Position numbers and translations under genes: made by a program. Source: Casuarina equisetifolia (Eukaryota; Streptophyta; Magnoliopsida; Fagales; Casuarinaceae). Taken from it: a DNA stretch of 64,000 bases. The notes beneath the pieces were generated by a model. It did not search any database and had not been told where the DNA came from. It saw nothing but the letters and a program-made list of their open reading frames with translations. Positions 47,173 to 60,407 of the stretch are shown one piece after another. The stretch lies in contig CM052355.1 of assembly GCA_028551475.1 (NCBI GenBank), forward strand, positions 2,914,001-2,978,000. Direction: 5' to 3'. The stretch's first letter is position 1, and every line of letters begins with the position of its first letter.

Positions 47173-50100
47173 ATGGCCCCCAAGTCAGGCAGAGGAAAAG
47201 CAGGCAGAGCCAAGGCTGAAAAGAAGAAGAAAGATGAAAAAGGTCCGATTCCTCTTACTCACAAAGAAAATCTCATATCCTTTCTCCTCTACAAACTTCG
47301 ATTATTAACTTTCCTTGTTTCTCTTTGGGCTTTGCAGTAGTGCCTACTGTTCTCGACATCACCGTCATCACCCCTTACGATACGCAAGTCATTCTCAAGG
47401 TACTCCTTTTTTTGCCCTTTTCTCCTCAAATTGCCTGTACTTGTTCTTTTTGGTTATCTTCTCGATTCATTAGGTTTGGCTAACCAATAGTCAAATCTTT
47501 TTTGAAGGGTATCTCCACTGACAAGATACTCGATGTAAGGAGGCTGTTGGCCGCGCACGTAGAAACATGCCACCTTACCAATTATTCTTTATCCCACGAG
47601 GTGAGCTTTTTCTTTCCTAATCTTTGTTGATTAATTTTATGTTCATGGACTCGGTCTTTTTTTGTTTCGAATTTGGTTCCTGCTATTTTCAAGTTAGACA
47701 CTCCCCAAATCTCGCAGCAATACGCATAGTAATTAGTTGCATCTTCCTTGGCAGGTCAAAGGGCAGAGGTTGAATGACAGGATGGACGTGGTTATTCTAA
47801 AACCATGTTGCTTGAGAATGGTGGAAGGTAGGTGAAGCTCTTCCGCCTGTAATTCAGCACTACCCACTTTGTCGGTCGCTTCTTAATGCGTATTAAAAAA
47901 GGGTTCACTTTTGGTCCACTTAGAATTATTCGCTGAACAATCGAAAATATAGATGAAAAGTTGTTACCTCAATTTAAGGAACGCCTGACACAATAATGCC
48001 TTCGAGGACCGTTTAATTTCAACCGAGGTGCAATCTCTACTCGACAAAATTGACAGGGTAGGTGAGGGTCGCAACTAAAAATGTAAGCCACGGAAGCAAA
48101 CACAGTTTCCCTGTTATTTTCCATCGTGAAAGTGTTGGGGTTGTCGCACGCAGGGCACGATTTTCGTTTTTTTTTTTTTTAATAAGTGTAATCGTCGGCC
48201 ACGTGGCGGAAAAGTAGTGCGATATCTGTGAGAGGAATTTTTAGCGTTGGATGGAAAAGGTCGTAGCTTTTTCGCCGTTTTCTTTTCTTTTCTTTATTTG
48301 ACGTGTTTAACATGCTATTCATGCATATCGGTGGTGGGTAAAAAAGAAGTGATTTGAGAGGTTCTCAATCGTTGTGCTAATAATATCATACCGATTTTTA
48401 TAGAATTGGAAAAAGTTTGTTGGTGGGAAGCCGGAACGGACGGGGTTTCGTTGTCCTGGGGTGGCTAAGTTGTTGCCATGACTTTTGTAGATATTTACGT
48501 TTGTGCCACTGTGTGACAGAGGACTACGCCGATGAAGTTCAAGCCGTCGCGCACGTCCGGAGGCTGCTCGACATCGTGGCCTGCACCACGAGGTTTTCTA
48601 AACCACGTAGAAGCCCGGGGACTCCGGAGTCCAGATCGAAGAAGAGCAGGGGCCACCAGCAGCCTAAGAGTAGCTCGGGCCCTCCTTCACCTTCTGATGG
48701 CGGAGCTCCGTCGTCACCGGAGCTGTCCGTTTCCTCGGCGATCTCGGAGAACCACGGGATGGCCGCCGTTCACCCCACGCCGAAGCTCTCCGACTTCTAC
48801 GAGTTCCTCTCGTTCGCTCACCTTTCTCCTCCTATTCTACGTGAGTATCCAATGGTTACCATTCAGAAAGTGTTTTTAAATGTTATGTATGTTTTTCATG
48901 CGAGGGTGTCACTTTCGTATTTGTATACGGCCACGTGATGTTATTGGCAATCCGCCGTGGCTAAGTGGAGGAGGAGGATCATGACGTTGTTGTTAAAGCG
49001 ATTCTTTTATTTGATATTATTGATATGCAGATCTGAGGAGATGTGACCAGAAGGATGCACAAGAAAGTTGTGATGGGGATTACTTTCAAATGCAGGTACT
49101 TTTTCCATTGTTCTTTGTGTTTCCTCATTATTATTCTTCTTTTATCTGTGTTACTTGGTTAGGAGTTGAAGTCAAACTAAGCATTAGGTTACTCAAGTAG
49201 CCACTCATCAACTTGATTTTTAGTTTGAAATGGTTCAGCACTGCGTCCTTTGATTTACAATGGGTTTGCACTATGACATTTCGTAACCCGCGTTTACTCT
49301 TAAAATTTGTAACCTGCGTTAAATTGTTCTTGATGTTCTTTTCGGAAAGAGGCTGGTATTTACAGTTAAGAACAAAATTTTGGACGTTTTGTTTCATCTA
49401 TAAGAACTCCATTACTCATAGAAGAGCAAATTTTTTAGCTTTACATGCGTATACCAAAACTAACGATCATTCAACTCGTGAAATATGTAATTCATTATGA
49501 GTTATTAGGACTGCATGCACTCCCTCCAAGACACTAGTTTCATCTTTCTACTCTTGACTTCTTTGCTCTCTTTCATGATAATTGCGTCTTAAGTGATTCG
49601 TCCTTTCACTTGAGTTTGACTGAATGAAAATTTTATTTTATTTTGACTCAAGAACCCTAAATTGCAATTGATGCATGCAGATTAAGATCTGCAATGGTAA
49701 GCTAATACGAGTCGTTGCGTCAGTCAAGGGGTTCTACACTGTGGAGAAGCGGTTTCTACAAAGCAACACCCTGGTGGATCTTTTACAACAGCTTAGCAGA
49801 GCTTTTGCCAATGTGAGTATCCACAGTTTACTTGAATTTCTTCAAATATTGCCTTTCCTTTATTCCATAAACTTATCTAGATATGTTGCATTGAACCACT
49901 TTGTGGATTTCTGAAGTTGGAAATTTCTCTTCTTGAAATCAACTCTTAGTAAACGCAAGTTGCAATCATTAGTGAAGTATGTCGGGATTTTATGCAAGTA
50001 ACTGGCGAGAAGCTTAGTTTATAAGAAGCATGCTTTAAGCGAGTTGGTGAAAGTTCAAAAAAGTTAAAGTTTTTCTTTCCCCCCACCCTCTTCTTCTTTT

Positions 50101-53100
50101 CCCTGCTGTGTGGATCCATTAATCTACTGTTAAATCGAATCAACAGATGATGGTTGACCTGTTTGTTATGATTTGCTTAAATTCCTGGGGACCTCCAAAA
50201 ATCCAGTCACCACCAAATTTTAATGTTTAGATTTGGTTTCTTTCCTGGAGTAAGTAACTTATATTTCATAGTAGTTGTTGATTTATAAAGTTGACTTTTT
50301 TTTTTGCTGAAGTGAACTTGTTGATTTCTGCAGAATAATCTTCCCTATATGAAGTTAGAATGTCTTTCTGATTGGATTCTGCTAAAATGTTGTATCAGCT
50401 CGTTGAAAGTCGAGTGACTGGCATATTTTTCATCTGATATAAACTACTTAGTTTGTTACTCACAGATGTGTATGTTATTTGCAGTCGTATGAATCTTTAA
50501 TGAAAGCATTTGTAGACCATAATAAGGTACATCTCTATCCTAAATAGACAAAAATTGATTTCTGTGCAATTTTCTTTTGGAAGCGAAAACATGCAAGCTT
50601 TTTCATTAATCATCGGGTTCTCTTTTGTGCCTTCCCTTCTCAGTTTGGTAATCTTCCATATGGTTTTCGAGCAAATACATGGCTTGTTCCTCCATCTATT
50701 GCTGATTCTCCATCAGACTTCTCATCGCTTCCAACAGAAGATGAAAGCTGGGGTGGCAATGGTGGTGGCCAAGGAAGATATGGCGAATATGACCTACGAT
50801 CATGGGCGACAGATTTTGCCATATTGGCTCACCTTCCTTGCAAAACCGAGGAGGAGAGAGTGGTTCGGGACCGGAAAGCTTTTTTGCTTCACAGTCAATT
50901 TGTTGATGTCTCAATCTTTATAGCTGCTTCAGCAATACGGCGTCTCATTGATTCCAATAAGCAAGCGAACGATGATGCCATAAGAAGTCAAGCAGGTTTA
51001 GTTGTACATGAGGATCGCGTTGGGGATTTGTCGATTGTAGTAAAACGTGATACCACTGATGCTAGTGCAAAATCTGAAGTGAAAATTAATCAGAGTCAGT
51101 TTTCCAATATGACTGACAAGGACGTTGATCAAAGGAATTTGCTTAAGGGGTTGACTGCAGATGAGAGTGTAATGGTCCATGTAAGTACGTTTCTTCTAGC
51201 CACAAGTTTCTCTATATTTTTCAAAATACGAGGAATATGAACCTGCAACTTATATCAGTTAAGGCTGCCCTCTACGTTGCTGGATGCTACTTATCCAATT
51301 GCAAGTTAGTGTTGCTGATTTTCAGCTGCCTCTTTGTACTTACGGGCCTAGTTTAATTTAACCATCTTCGGTTTAGTTTCTTTCCTCAAGACTTGCATGT
51401 CTGCTTATCCTAACTGCTCTATAGGCTAGACAAATTCTATCTTTAGTCTTATTCATAGAGGATATTAGTTTTCTCTGATATCAAGGGGGCAAAGATCTCT
51501 ATCCACTAGCTGAATGCGCATTTTATAGTTCTTATCCTCGTCCTTGTAAAAGCCCTTCACATCCAAACATAATCATCCCTCAGTGGTGCTGATGGCTGAT
51601 CTTGTTGAACATCTCCAAGCTGTCTCAAGTTTTTGGAACTTTTGCAGGATACTTCCTCCTTGGGTGTTGTCGTTGTTGGGCATTGTGGATACACAGCAAC
51701 AATAAAGGTTGTTGGTAACGTTAACAAGGAAAAGTTTGAGACTCGAGATATTGAAATGGCAGATCAACTAGATGGAGGAGCAAACGCTCTTAACATCAAC
51801 AGGTTTGAACTATAATCTAATGGATTGTTACGTGGTTTTTGATTTTGACAATTGATTGTCACATGCACATCCTGGGCAATACTGTTGGTGGGAATTAACT
51901 GTAGAAGTGTCATGTCAGTTGCTATGTTAAACGCAACAGAGGATCATTGCATTATATTCTCTTGATAAGGAAAAAAATAACCAAATTTGTTGAGATCTAT
52001 TGTGAGAGAATGAGGTTTCCATTCACCCTTTTAGTAGAAGAATGACAGTACTGTGATAATATGAGCGAAAAAAGATGAAATGACAAAATATTGTTGTATA
52101 TGAGTTGAGAAAATTAAGATGTGAAAAATATGGTGCAGTGGACATGGTTGTGGGTTTAGAACATCAATGGCAGTACAAATGTGAAAATGAGTTCTCTATT
52201 CTTTCTTTTATTAAAAAGGAAATGGCAGTACTGTGTCATATAAAATGATGCTGTGATTACAATTATGGCGTTAGACCCCTAAAGGTGTCTGTCAGGGAAA
52301 TTAATACAAAATAACTGAGAACGGTGGAAATGATTTCATATCTTAAATATGTGTGAAATTGCAAAAATGTTAGGTTGTTCTTCCAAAGCAGAGATATACA
52401 TTTGGAATCAAAGATTTTTAGCGCTGGAAACAAGTTGCCATTGATTTAATTCATTTCCATGATACTTTTTTCTACTTTGAAGAGCCACCCAACACGGTAG
52501 CTAATTCTAAGCTATGTGTATGTAAGATTTGTTCGTTCTTAATGATACAATTGAAAAGATGAACTAATTTTTAAGCCCTTTGAAGAGTTCAAAAATATTG
52601 TTTTAAAGGCTTGCTGACGCTGCATGCACGTTGTTTAATCAACTTACCGAGTACAAAATTCTTTTACAGCTTGAGATTTCTGCTTCACAAGTTTAGAACT
52701 GAATCTTCAAGAGGAGGTTGGACACCTCAGTCTAACTTGGAAGGTTCAGAAATACATAGAAGTCGGGTAAGACAAGTAATCAAAGAGAGCTTGAAAAATT
52801 TAAAGGAGAAACCAAGTGATTTTAAGAAGTGCATCAGATGGGAACTTGGTTCTTGTTGGGTGCAACATCTACAAAAGCAGGAAACTACACCAGGAAGCAA
52901 TTCTAAAAGCTCTGATCGTGATAATGACGCTCTACATACTGTCAAAGGTCTGGGAAAGCAGTTTAAGTTTCTGAAGAAAAGGGAAATTAAAGGAAGTAGT
53001 ATAAGTAGCACATATGATGGAGAAGAAAATGACTGTAGACCTAGCATTCTACACGTTGAAACTGAGCTGGGAGACTCAAGCAACGTAGAAGTCAATAGAA

Positions 53101-56100
53101 CGGAAGAACTGGAGAAGCTAATTTCTGAAGATGCCTTCTTGCGTCTGAAAGAAACTGGAACTGGTCTTCATTTAAAGGTTTCTTTGACACCCTTGTCAAT
53201 ATAGCGCATTATATACCTGTTCAATTCAGTTTCTAATGTGTTTGTGCTCTGTGACATGCTCATAAGTTGAATGCTTTCCAAATAAGCATTATTCTTTCTT
53301 TGCTATGTTATTATAACTTTAACTGTTATCTTCTCTACTCTTGTGTTCGTTATATTGGTACCAATCTCAATTTCTTGTTATCTTCTGGAACTTACTGGTT
53401 CAATATGCTTCCTGCAACAGTCAACAGATGACCTTATCAGGCTGGCACATGAATATTATGATGAAGTTGCATTACCAAAACTGGTAATATTCCTTTTTTA
53501 CAATGAGTTCTGCTACACATTTAAGTTTACAATTACCCTATGCAGGTTATGAATTAAATATCTTACTTTGTTAGGTAACAGACTTCGGATCACTTGAACT
53601 TTCTCCAGTTGATGGCCGTACATTAACTGACTTCATGCATTTAAGGGGACTGCGGATGTGCTCTTTGGGTCGAGTGGTGAGAAATTTATCCCTCTACTTC
53701 TTTCTCCTTCCTCACCTCCTCTTTTAACATTCTTGGTCAAAGCCCATCCAACTCTGCTCATTAGGAACCCTGGAGGAATTGGACCTTGTAAATGTGGAGT
53801 CCTAATCTCAATTGTACAAATCAGGTTGAACTGGCTGAGAAACTACCCCATATACAATCACTTTGTATCCACGAGATGGTTACTCGAGCTTACAAGCATG
53901 TACTTAAAGCGGTCGTTGCCACCATTGAAAAGATTGAGGACTTGCCTGCAGCGATAGCTGCATCTCTCAATTTCTTACTTGGATGCTGCGAAATGGAAGA
54001 CGACCAAGATTTGAGTGATGACAATCTTCTTAGATTTGAATGGTTACAAACATTTCTAGCCAGAAGATTTGGCTGGACGCTTAAAGATGAGTTGCGCCAT
54101 GTGAGAAAGTTATTAATTCTCCGAGGGCTTTGCCATAAGGTAATTATTGCTTTTTATTGCTCTTGTTTCTGGCTTTTTTTCAAAAGATGATCATCGCTCT
54201 TTCTTCTTATTCTTTTCTCAGGTTGGACTGGAGTTGGTTGCAAGAGATTATAACATGGAATGCCCTTACCCATTCAGGAAGCACGATGTCATCAGCATGG
54301 TTCCTGTGTGTAAGGTTTGAACCTCTCTCTCTCTCTCTCTCGCTGTCACACACATTCTGTTTTTAATTGATAGTTGTCGCCTTTTTGACCTGACTAGTAG
54401 TGGATTTAAAAATTCTGAGATCTTTGATTATTCTGTTTTTGATTTGGTATTCATTATCATATTGAATAAACTAAAATTGGCTTCATTATATCTTAAATCT
54501 TTTGAATATTTTCAACAGAATGTAGGATGCTCTTCAGTGGATGGACGGAACCTACTGGAATCATCTAAAGTTGCACTTGATAAAGGAAAATTAGAGGATG
54601 CTGTTAATTACGGAACTAAGGTATTTTCCCATTCAGTCCATAGATAAAAGCCATTTGACTCCTTGTCCTAAATAGAAAACAGTAGTTGATTTCACAGTAT
54701 GTGTTACTTGCATTTTAAGGCACTGGCAAAGATGATAGCTGTATGTGGTCCCTACCATCGAATTACTGCAAGTGCTTATAGCCTTCTAGCAGTAGTTCTT
54801 TACCACACCGGAGACTTTAATCAGGTAAGAAAATCTTTACTTGCTATTTTGGATTACTTGTGCAAAATATCTACTTTCTATCTCTATTTTTTGAGGCACA
54901 GTAGTAGTCATCAGTTTCAATAATTCAAAGGAATTGTGTTTAGGGCTAATAATATGTACAATTCTTAAATTTGATCAAATAACAAAGTGGGCTTAAATTA
55001 TCTCTATAAACAAGTCAAACCTACATGTGCTTTCCAGAGCAATGAATTCTGTCTTTGAAAACTTATTTGTTTAAACACTGATGCACTTCTGATTTTTTGG
55101 TTAGAACAATCTACAATTTCTGAGGCCATCAGCACCGTTGCATAAACATTTTACATTGATGTCACTATGAAGGGGTCTTGTGGGCTCTGTGTTTAAATTT
55201 GGTTGTGCCCATGTAAATATAACTTCTTTTCCATTGCCTAGGCAACTATATATCAACAAAAGGCATTGGATATCAATGAGAGAGAACTCGGGCTTGACCA
55301 TCCAGATACGATGAAAAGCTATGGAGATCTTTCTGTTTTCTATTATCGTCTTCAACATGTTGAATTGGCTTTGAAGTAAGTCAGAAATAACCTGCAGTTG
55401 AATTTGTTTATTTTTCCTTTATATTATCCTTGAACACTTATTTCTAGGTTGATATGCTATTATTATGCAATACTGCAGTCAGATAACGACTGATTGCCCA
55501 CCAAGCCTTTCCCTTCTCAAATCTTAAATTCTAATAATCTCCACAGCATAATTCCAATGTGCTTTTTGTTGTTCAGTTAGTGCCTTTTGTTGATTCTCTT
55601 GATTAAAACCCTTGCATAATTGACAGGTATGTAAACCGTGCTCTGTTCCTTCTACATTTTACATGTGGACTATCCCACCCAAACACAGCTGCAACATATA
55701 TAAATGTAGCAATGATGGAAGAGGGCATGGGAAACGTTCATGTTGCTCTCAGATACCTGCATGAAGCTCTAAAATGTAACCAAAGATTATTGGGGGCAGA
55801 TCATATACAGGTTCCTATCTCTCTTCTCTCTCAGACCTCTTACAAATATATATATATTTATACTTATTATCCCCATTACGTGCAGTCTTCTCATAAGCTA
55901 AATGTTTTACTTTTCCTTACAGACAGCTGCAAGCTATCATGCTATAGCGATAGCTCTTTCATTAATGGAAGCATATTCCCTGAGTGTGCAACACGAGCAA
56001 ACTACTCTCCGAATACTCCAAGCCAAACTTGGATCAGAAGATCTTCGTACTCAGGTCGGTTATTCCTTTAGAGTTGTTTGTGTTCATTGATTTTGCAATC

Positions 56101-59016
56101 GAGCAGCGGTTTCTAGTTTGGCATTTCTACTGGAATCTGTGAAGAAGATAATTTTGTCTTGGCCAACTGGTTGAAGTAAAGGGAACTTTAAGCCAATTAA
56201 CTCATATAGGGACATTGAGATTTCCCAAGTTGATGTGTTAAAATGATATATCTGGTTGATGCAGGATGCTGCTGCGTGGCTTGAATACTTTGATTCAAAA
56301 GCTGTGGAGCAGCAAGAAGCAGCAAGGAATGGAACTCCCAAGCCAGATGCATCCATTGCAAGCAAAGGTCACCTTAGGTACTGATATGGTATTCCCAAAT
56401 TACTTGATTCCAAATCACACTACTATGTTTCACGGTACCAACAACCTTCAATTCTTTCTTGCAGTGTGTCAGATCTCCTGGATTACATTAGTCCTGATCA
56501 AGATTCGAAAGTCAGTGATGCACAGAGGAAACAACGGCGTGCAAAGGTAGGCAGATATGTCTTGGTTTATTGAAATTCAGGAACTTACTGATTTTTGTTT
56601 GTTAATGGCCACTTGCACTAGTATCATCAACTACTAGTCACGGGGAGCATCAAAGGCAGCTCTTTTTGGAGCCCTTTTATTGTTTTGGCTTGCTTTGGTT
56701 AGGTTTAGATTTCTGAGCAGCTCGTATACACTCATAGTTCAAATCAGATACCATATTGTTGTTTCCACTCCTTATTTTACAGGTAGGAAATGAAATGAAG
56801 TGCCTGCTGGCATTTTAGTTAAATTTGTTGTCTCCATTTCCATAAACTTGTGACAGTCCAAACTAATTGGTTTGTTAACAGAGCAAACAGGGCAAGCATC
56901 CATGTTTCTAGGACAAATTTACATGTGATTACAGAACAAACATCCATGCTTGTAGAACAAATTTACATGTGATTACATGCCCACAATATGAAAGGCTGTT
57001 TTCTTTTCCAAGGGCTCTGAAAAAAGTTGGACTTATTTATTTTATTTTATCTTTTTTTTTTAACCTTAATGATTTCTGAGAAAGGTTGAGTAAAAGGATA
57101 ATTTAGTCAACTTGTTTTAGGGTCTTCAATGTCCTTAGGAGGAACTCTTGTTGAACTTAAAAGAAATTCTAGAACTCAACCTCTTTTGGATAACAATTCA
57201 CCTACAAAGTTTCAAGATGCCCTTAAGAGTATGCTAGAAAAATCTACCATGTACATAGCTTCATACCTAGGGGTCATTCATCTAATAGATCCACTCAGTA
57301 AAGAGCAAAAAAAAAAAAGCTACTTTTATGTGATTTTAAAATGCTTTTCGTGATTTTATCTGTGTTTTTCAGGTTTTGCAGCTTGGTGATAAAAGTCATC
57401 AATCACAAGAGGATGCCATGGTGGATGATGAGATGCATTTTGATCGTTTAGATAACACTTCAGGCACAACAGATGGAGAGACACAAGTAAAAATGAGCAA
57501 AGTTTACCCTGAAGAGCCAGAAGAAAATGATGATATCAGTAGACATAGGCCGAAGGTTGCAATTGAAGTTGTTGAAGAATCTACCTCAGATGAAGGTTGG
57601 CAAGAAGCCAATTCAAAAGGACGGTCTGCAAAAACTGCTAGCCGGAAATTTGGTGAGAGGCGACCAGTTCTTGCAAAGCTAAATGTTGGCCATGATGAAT
57701 ATTCAAATTCTAAAGAAATCAGCTACAGGCGGGACTTCATTTCATCAGTGCAAAAAGCGACTCCAAAGACTATTTCAACCGAGTCTCCATTGAAGCAGTC
57801 AAAGGCTGGTAGTTTGAGTTCTGGAGAGGATTCAGTTAATGTTCAGGCGAAAACTGCTTCCAAGGTTCCCACCAGTCCAGCAACACTTATGTCCTTGGCT
57901 TCAAAGTCTCTTTCTTACAAAGAAGTAGCTTTGGCACCACCAGGGTCCATTTTGAAGTCGTTACCGGAGAAAGTAGAAGAATTAATCAAGGAAAAAAAGG
58001 AAATCCAAACGCACAACATTCCCTGCGAGAGGTCACAGGACGAAGAAAGCAGCAATAACTCGGAAGATGAAGCAGTTCCCCAAGATGTTGAAATAGAGGG
58101 GACAAATGAAAAAAGCACTCAGATGGAAAATAATAGTGCAATACACGAAGAGGTTTCATGTCCTTCCCAAGCAAAGACAGTAGAAACAAATGGGAGTAAG
58201 CTTTCTGCTGCTGCCGAGCCATTTAATCCAGGATCACTATCCATGCCGAACCATTTAAACTCAGTTTCTGTCACAAGTATATATGATGTAAATGTCAGTC
58301 AAAGCATGCTAGCAGAACCGATTCTTACTCCAGTTGCTGCCAGGATTCCTTGTGGGCCTAGATCACCTCTATATCACAGGAACAACTATTCTTTCCGCAT
58401 GAAGCATGGCCTTTTGAGGTATCACAATCCTAACAAGGAAAGAGGTAGATTTGGGCCTCCAAGAATTATGAATCCACACGCACCGGAGTTTGTACCAGGG
58501 AAAGCTGGGAAAACAAATGATGCAAATTGTGCTAATCAGGCCGAAATAAATTCTGTGTTTGAAATAAGTGAGGCAGATGAGGAAAAGCTGTATGACAATT
58601 CCAATAATGAAGTTAAAGGTGGTGCTACAAAAGAAAGCTCCACTGGGTCTGAGAAGTCGGAACTGGCAAGGCAGATACTGCTTAGCTTCATTGTAAAGTC
58701 GGTCCAGCATAATATGGATTCTGTGGGTGAACCTGCAGTTGGCGAGAAGATTTTCAAGTGTTCAGAAACTTCTTCAGATGCAATAGCAAATGACAGTGCA
58801 ATTATAAAAATTCTCCACGGAAATGAGGAAAAGGATTTGGTTTCTCAATCCTGTGATGAGGAGCAGCAGCCAGAAACAGTAGATCCTAACAGGATAAACA
58901 ATGGGGATGGTGAAGGATTTACAGTTGTTACAAAGAAGAGAAGAAACAGGCAGCAGTTCACAAATAACGTAACCGGGTTGTACAATCAGCAATCTATTTG
59001 TGCTTCTGTTCGTTGA
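47173..59016 (+). CDS. REC1: REDUCED CHLOROPLAST COVERAGE 1-like CLU/TPR protein, 23 exons
   Basis: Exons: 47173-47242, 47338-47399, 47508-47600, 47755-47827, 48520-48840, 49031-49095, 49681-49812, 50485-50526, 50644-51180, 51648-51802, 52670-53177, 53421-53483, 53575-53676, 53825-54139, 54222-54314, 54519-54620, 54720-54824, 55242-55375, 55627-55810, 55923-56054, 56265-56377, 56465-56546, 57373-59016. All phases close, giving 1,708 aa. Order: basic N-terminus ([14 protein letters not shown]), a ubiquitin-like/CLU-N region ([15 protein letters not shown]), the CLU domain about 285-690 ([30 protein letters not shown]), the eIF3-p135-like middle, TPR repeats about 905-1095 ([46 protein letters not shown]), and an acidic Ser-rich tail ending QQSICASVR. 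Arabidopsis REC1 controls the share of cell volume taken up by chloroplasts and is nuclear/cytosolic. The match is to REC1 more than to REC2/REC3. No break is seen. Confidence 0.95.
47828..48519 (+). other. REC1 intron 4
   Basis: Donor G|GTAGGT and acceptor TGACAG|AG. No element recognised beyond a poly-T run near 48,168-48,180. Confidence 0.85.
51803..52669 (+). other. REC1 intron 10
   Basis: 867 bp between AACAG|GTTTG and TTTTACAG|CTTGAG, joining a split Ser codon. It is AT-rich, with no gene or recognised transposon. Confidence 0.85.
54322..54341 (+). repeat. (CT)n microsatellite in REC1 intron 15
   Basis: About ten CT units just after the donor of exon 15. It is an ordinary intronic microsatellite, with no coding effect. 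Confidence 0.85.
56547..57372 (+). other. REC1 intron 22
   Basis: 826 bp between CAAAG|GTAGGC and TTTTTCAG|GTTTTG. A 74-codon frame inside (57129-57353) has no known motif and is not a gene call. Confidence 0.85.
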
Positions 59017-59255
59017 GGGAGGCCTTAAGTGAGGTCATCATGAAGGCTTTGCCTATTCATCTTCAAGAAGCCTCCTTTTCCTGTTCATCTTTAGTTCTAG
59101 TTGAGTGAATCTCCTCTTATCACATTTTAACAGGGTACAAATTATTGAAGATGAAGTTTTGATTATAATTGATTACATGCCACAGGTTCATAAGCTCACT
59201 TTGGAATGCTTTGATACCGATGTAGAAATTTCTCTCTTAGAGATTTTGTTTGATC

Positions 59256-59261
59256 AATAAA
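59256..59261 (+). terminator. REC1 poly(A) signal
   Basis: AATAAA about 240 bases past the REC1 stop at 59016, a normal distance for a plant 3' UTR. No later canonical signal is needed. Confidence 0.65.
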
Positions 59262-60160
59262 AGCTGATTGGCTAATACCCTGATTTCTTCTTGCTTTCAT
59301 TCTCTCTCTTTCCGCTTATTTTACAACTTTTTTAGTAAGATACAACTTTTTGACCTATTCGCACTCACTATATGCTCTAGGAAAATAGCCTCTGTGCCTG
59401 TTACAGTCAAGAAAAAGAAACTTTGGACCCCATAAAGATGCATTTTATAAGGTTTTGCTGCTGCACCTTAACACCCAAGTCCCGGTTTTGTTAGATTGGG
59501 TTGAAGTCTGAATCCACTCATAATGATTCCTTGGGAAATTCTGCTTGCTGCTTCTTAGAAAGAGATGGTGAAGTTTCTGCTAGGAAGAGTATTGATAAAA
59601 GTCTAATATTATTTAAATTTTGTTTGGTATCATTCTTATTATTCTCTTAAATATGGGACTTGTTAACAAATTTTCTTCTGCAGTCCATATCTGATGTTTT
59701 TACTTGCAAAAGATTGGTTTAGGTTGGACCACATAATGAAAATACTGGCTTTGATGTCATGTGAAAAGCATAGTTCACATTTCTTAGAAAGACCTCATAA
59801 AAGCAAAAAAGATAAAAGATTTTCCTTCTCAATTTGAGCGTCCGAGACAGGAGACTTAGTCTGGCAGTAGACCCACAAGCAACGCAGAGGCTGAAATGAT
59901 GAACCGGCTTGGCGTGATGGCACGTCATGAGTAGCTTCCTGCCGTATTCATTATGATGATGAATCTCTCTCAGGGCCTCTGTTCTGTGCTCTGAACAGAA
60001 TCTTTATTGACCAGCAGTTCAAAGAGTAAGCGAAATGAACCATATTAACAACAAAACAGCGTCTAGTTTGGTTTACTTTTGTTGCTGCATGACTGAGACT
60101 TAAGACGTTCGTTCCATGTCTAATTCTCCGTGACTTTCGAAGCGGTTTGAAAGTTTGAAT
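59262..60160. other. spacer between REC1 and the copia LTR
   Basis: About 0.9 kb of AT-rich sequence without a recognisable gene. The TGAAT at 60156-60160 would be the copia target duplication if the other end, outside the window, carries the same five bases. Confidence 0.5.
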
Positions 60161-60400
60161 TGTTGAATAATAAAGAGAAAGATACACGGAATTGCATAAT
60201 AACTCTGCATATCATTGTATTGATGATAATGGGTTTGTAGATACAGATCTGTGTGTTCATGTAAAAGGAATACAGTCCAAGTATATACGAATGAATGAAG
60301 AAGAAGACTATAAATGGGTTTCTGACAATACAGTACAGTTCAACAGTGATTTTCCACAACAGCCCCTCTTTGTACTATTCACGGCACACACACTTTAACA
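60161..60400 (-). repeat. 3' LTR of the copia element
   Basis: About 240 bp on the minus strand from TGTTAAAGTGTG to TTATTCAACA, with TG...CA ends. The inner end is fixed by the polypurine tract. The outer end is inferred from the CA and cannot be checked against the other LTR here. Confidence 0.75.
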
Positions 60401-60407
60401 ACCTCCC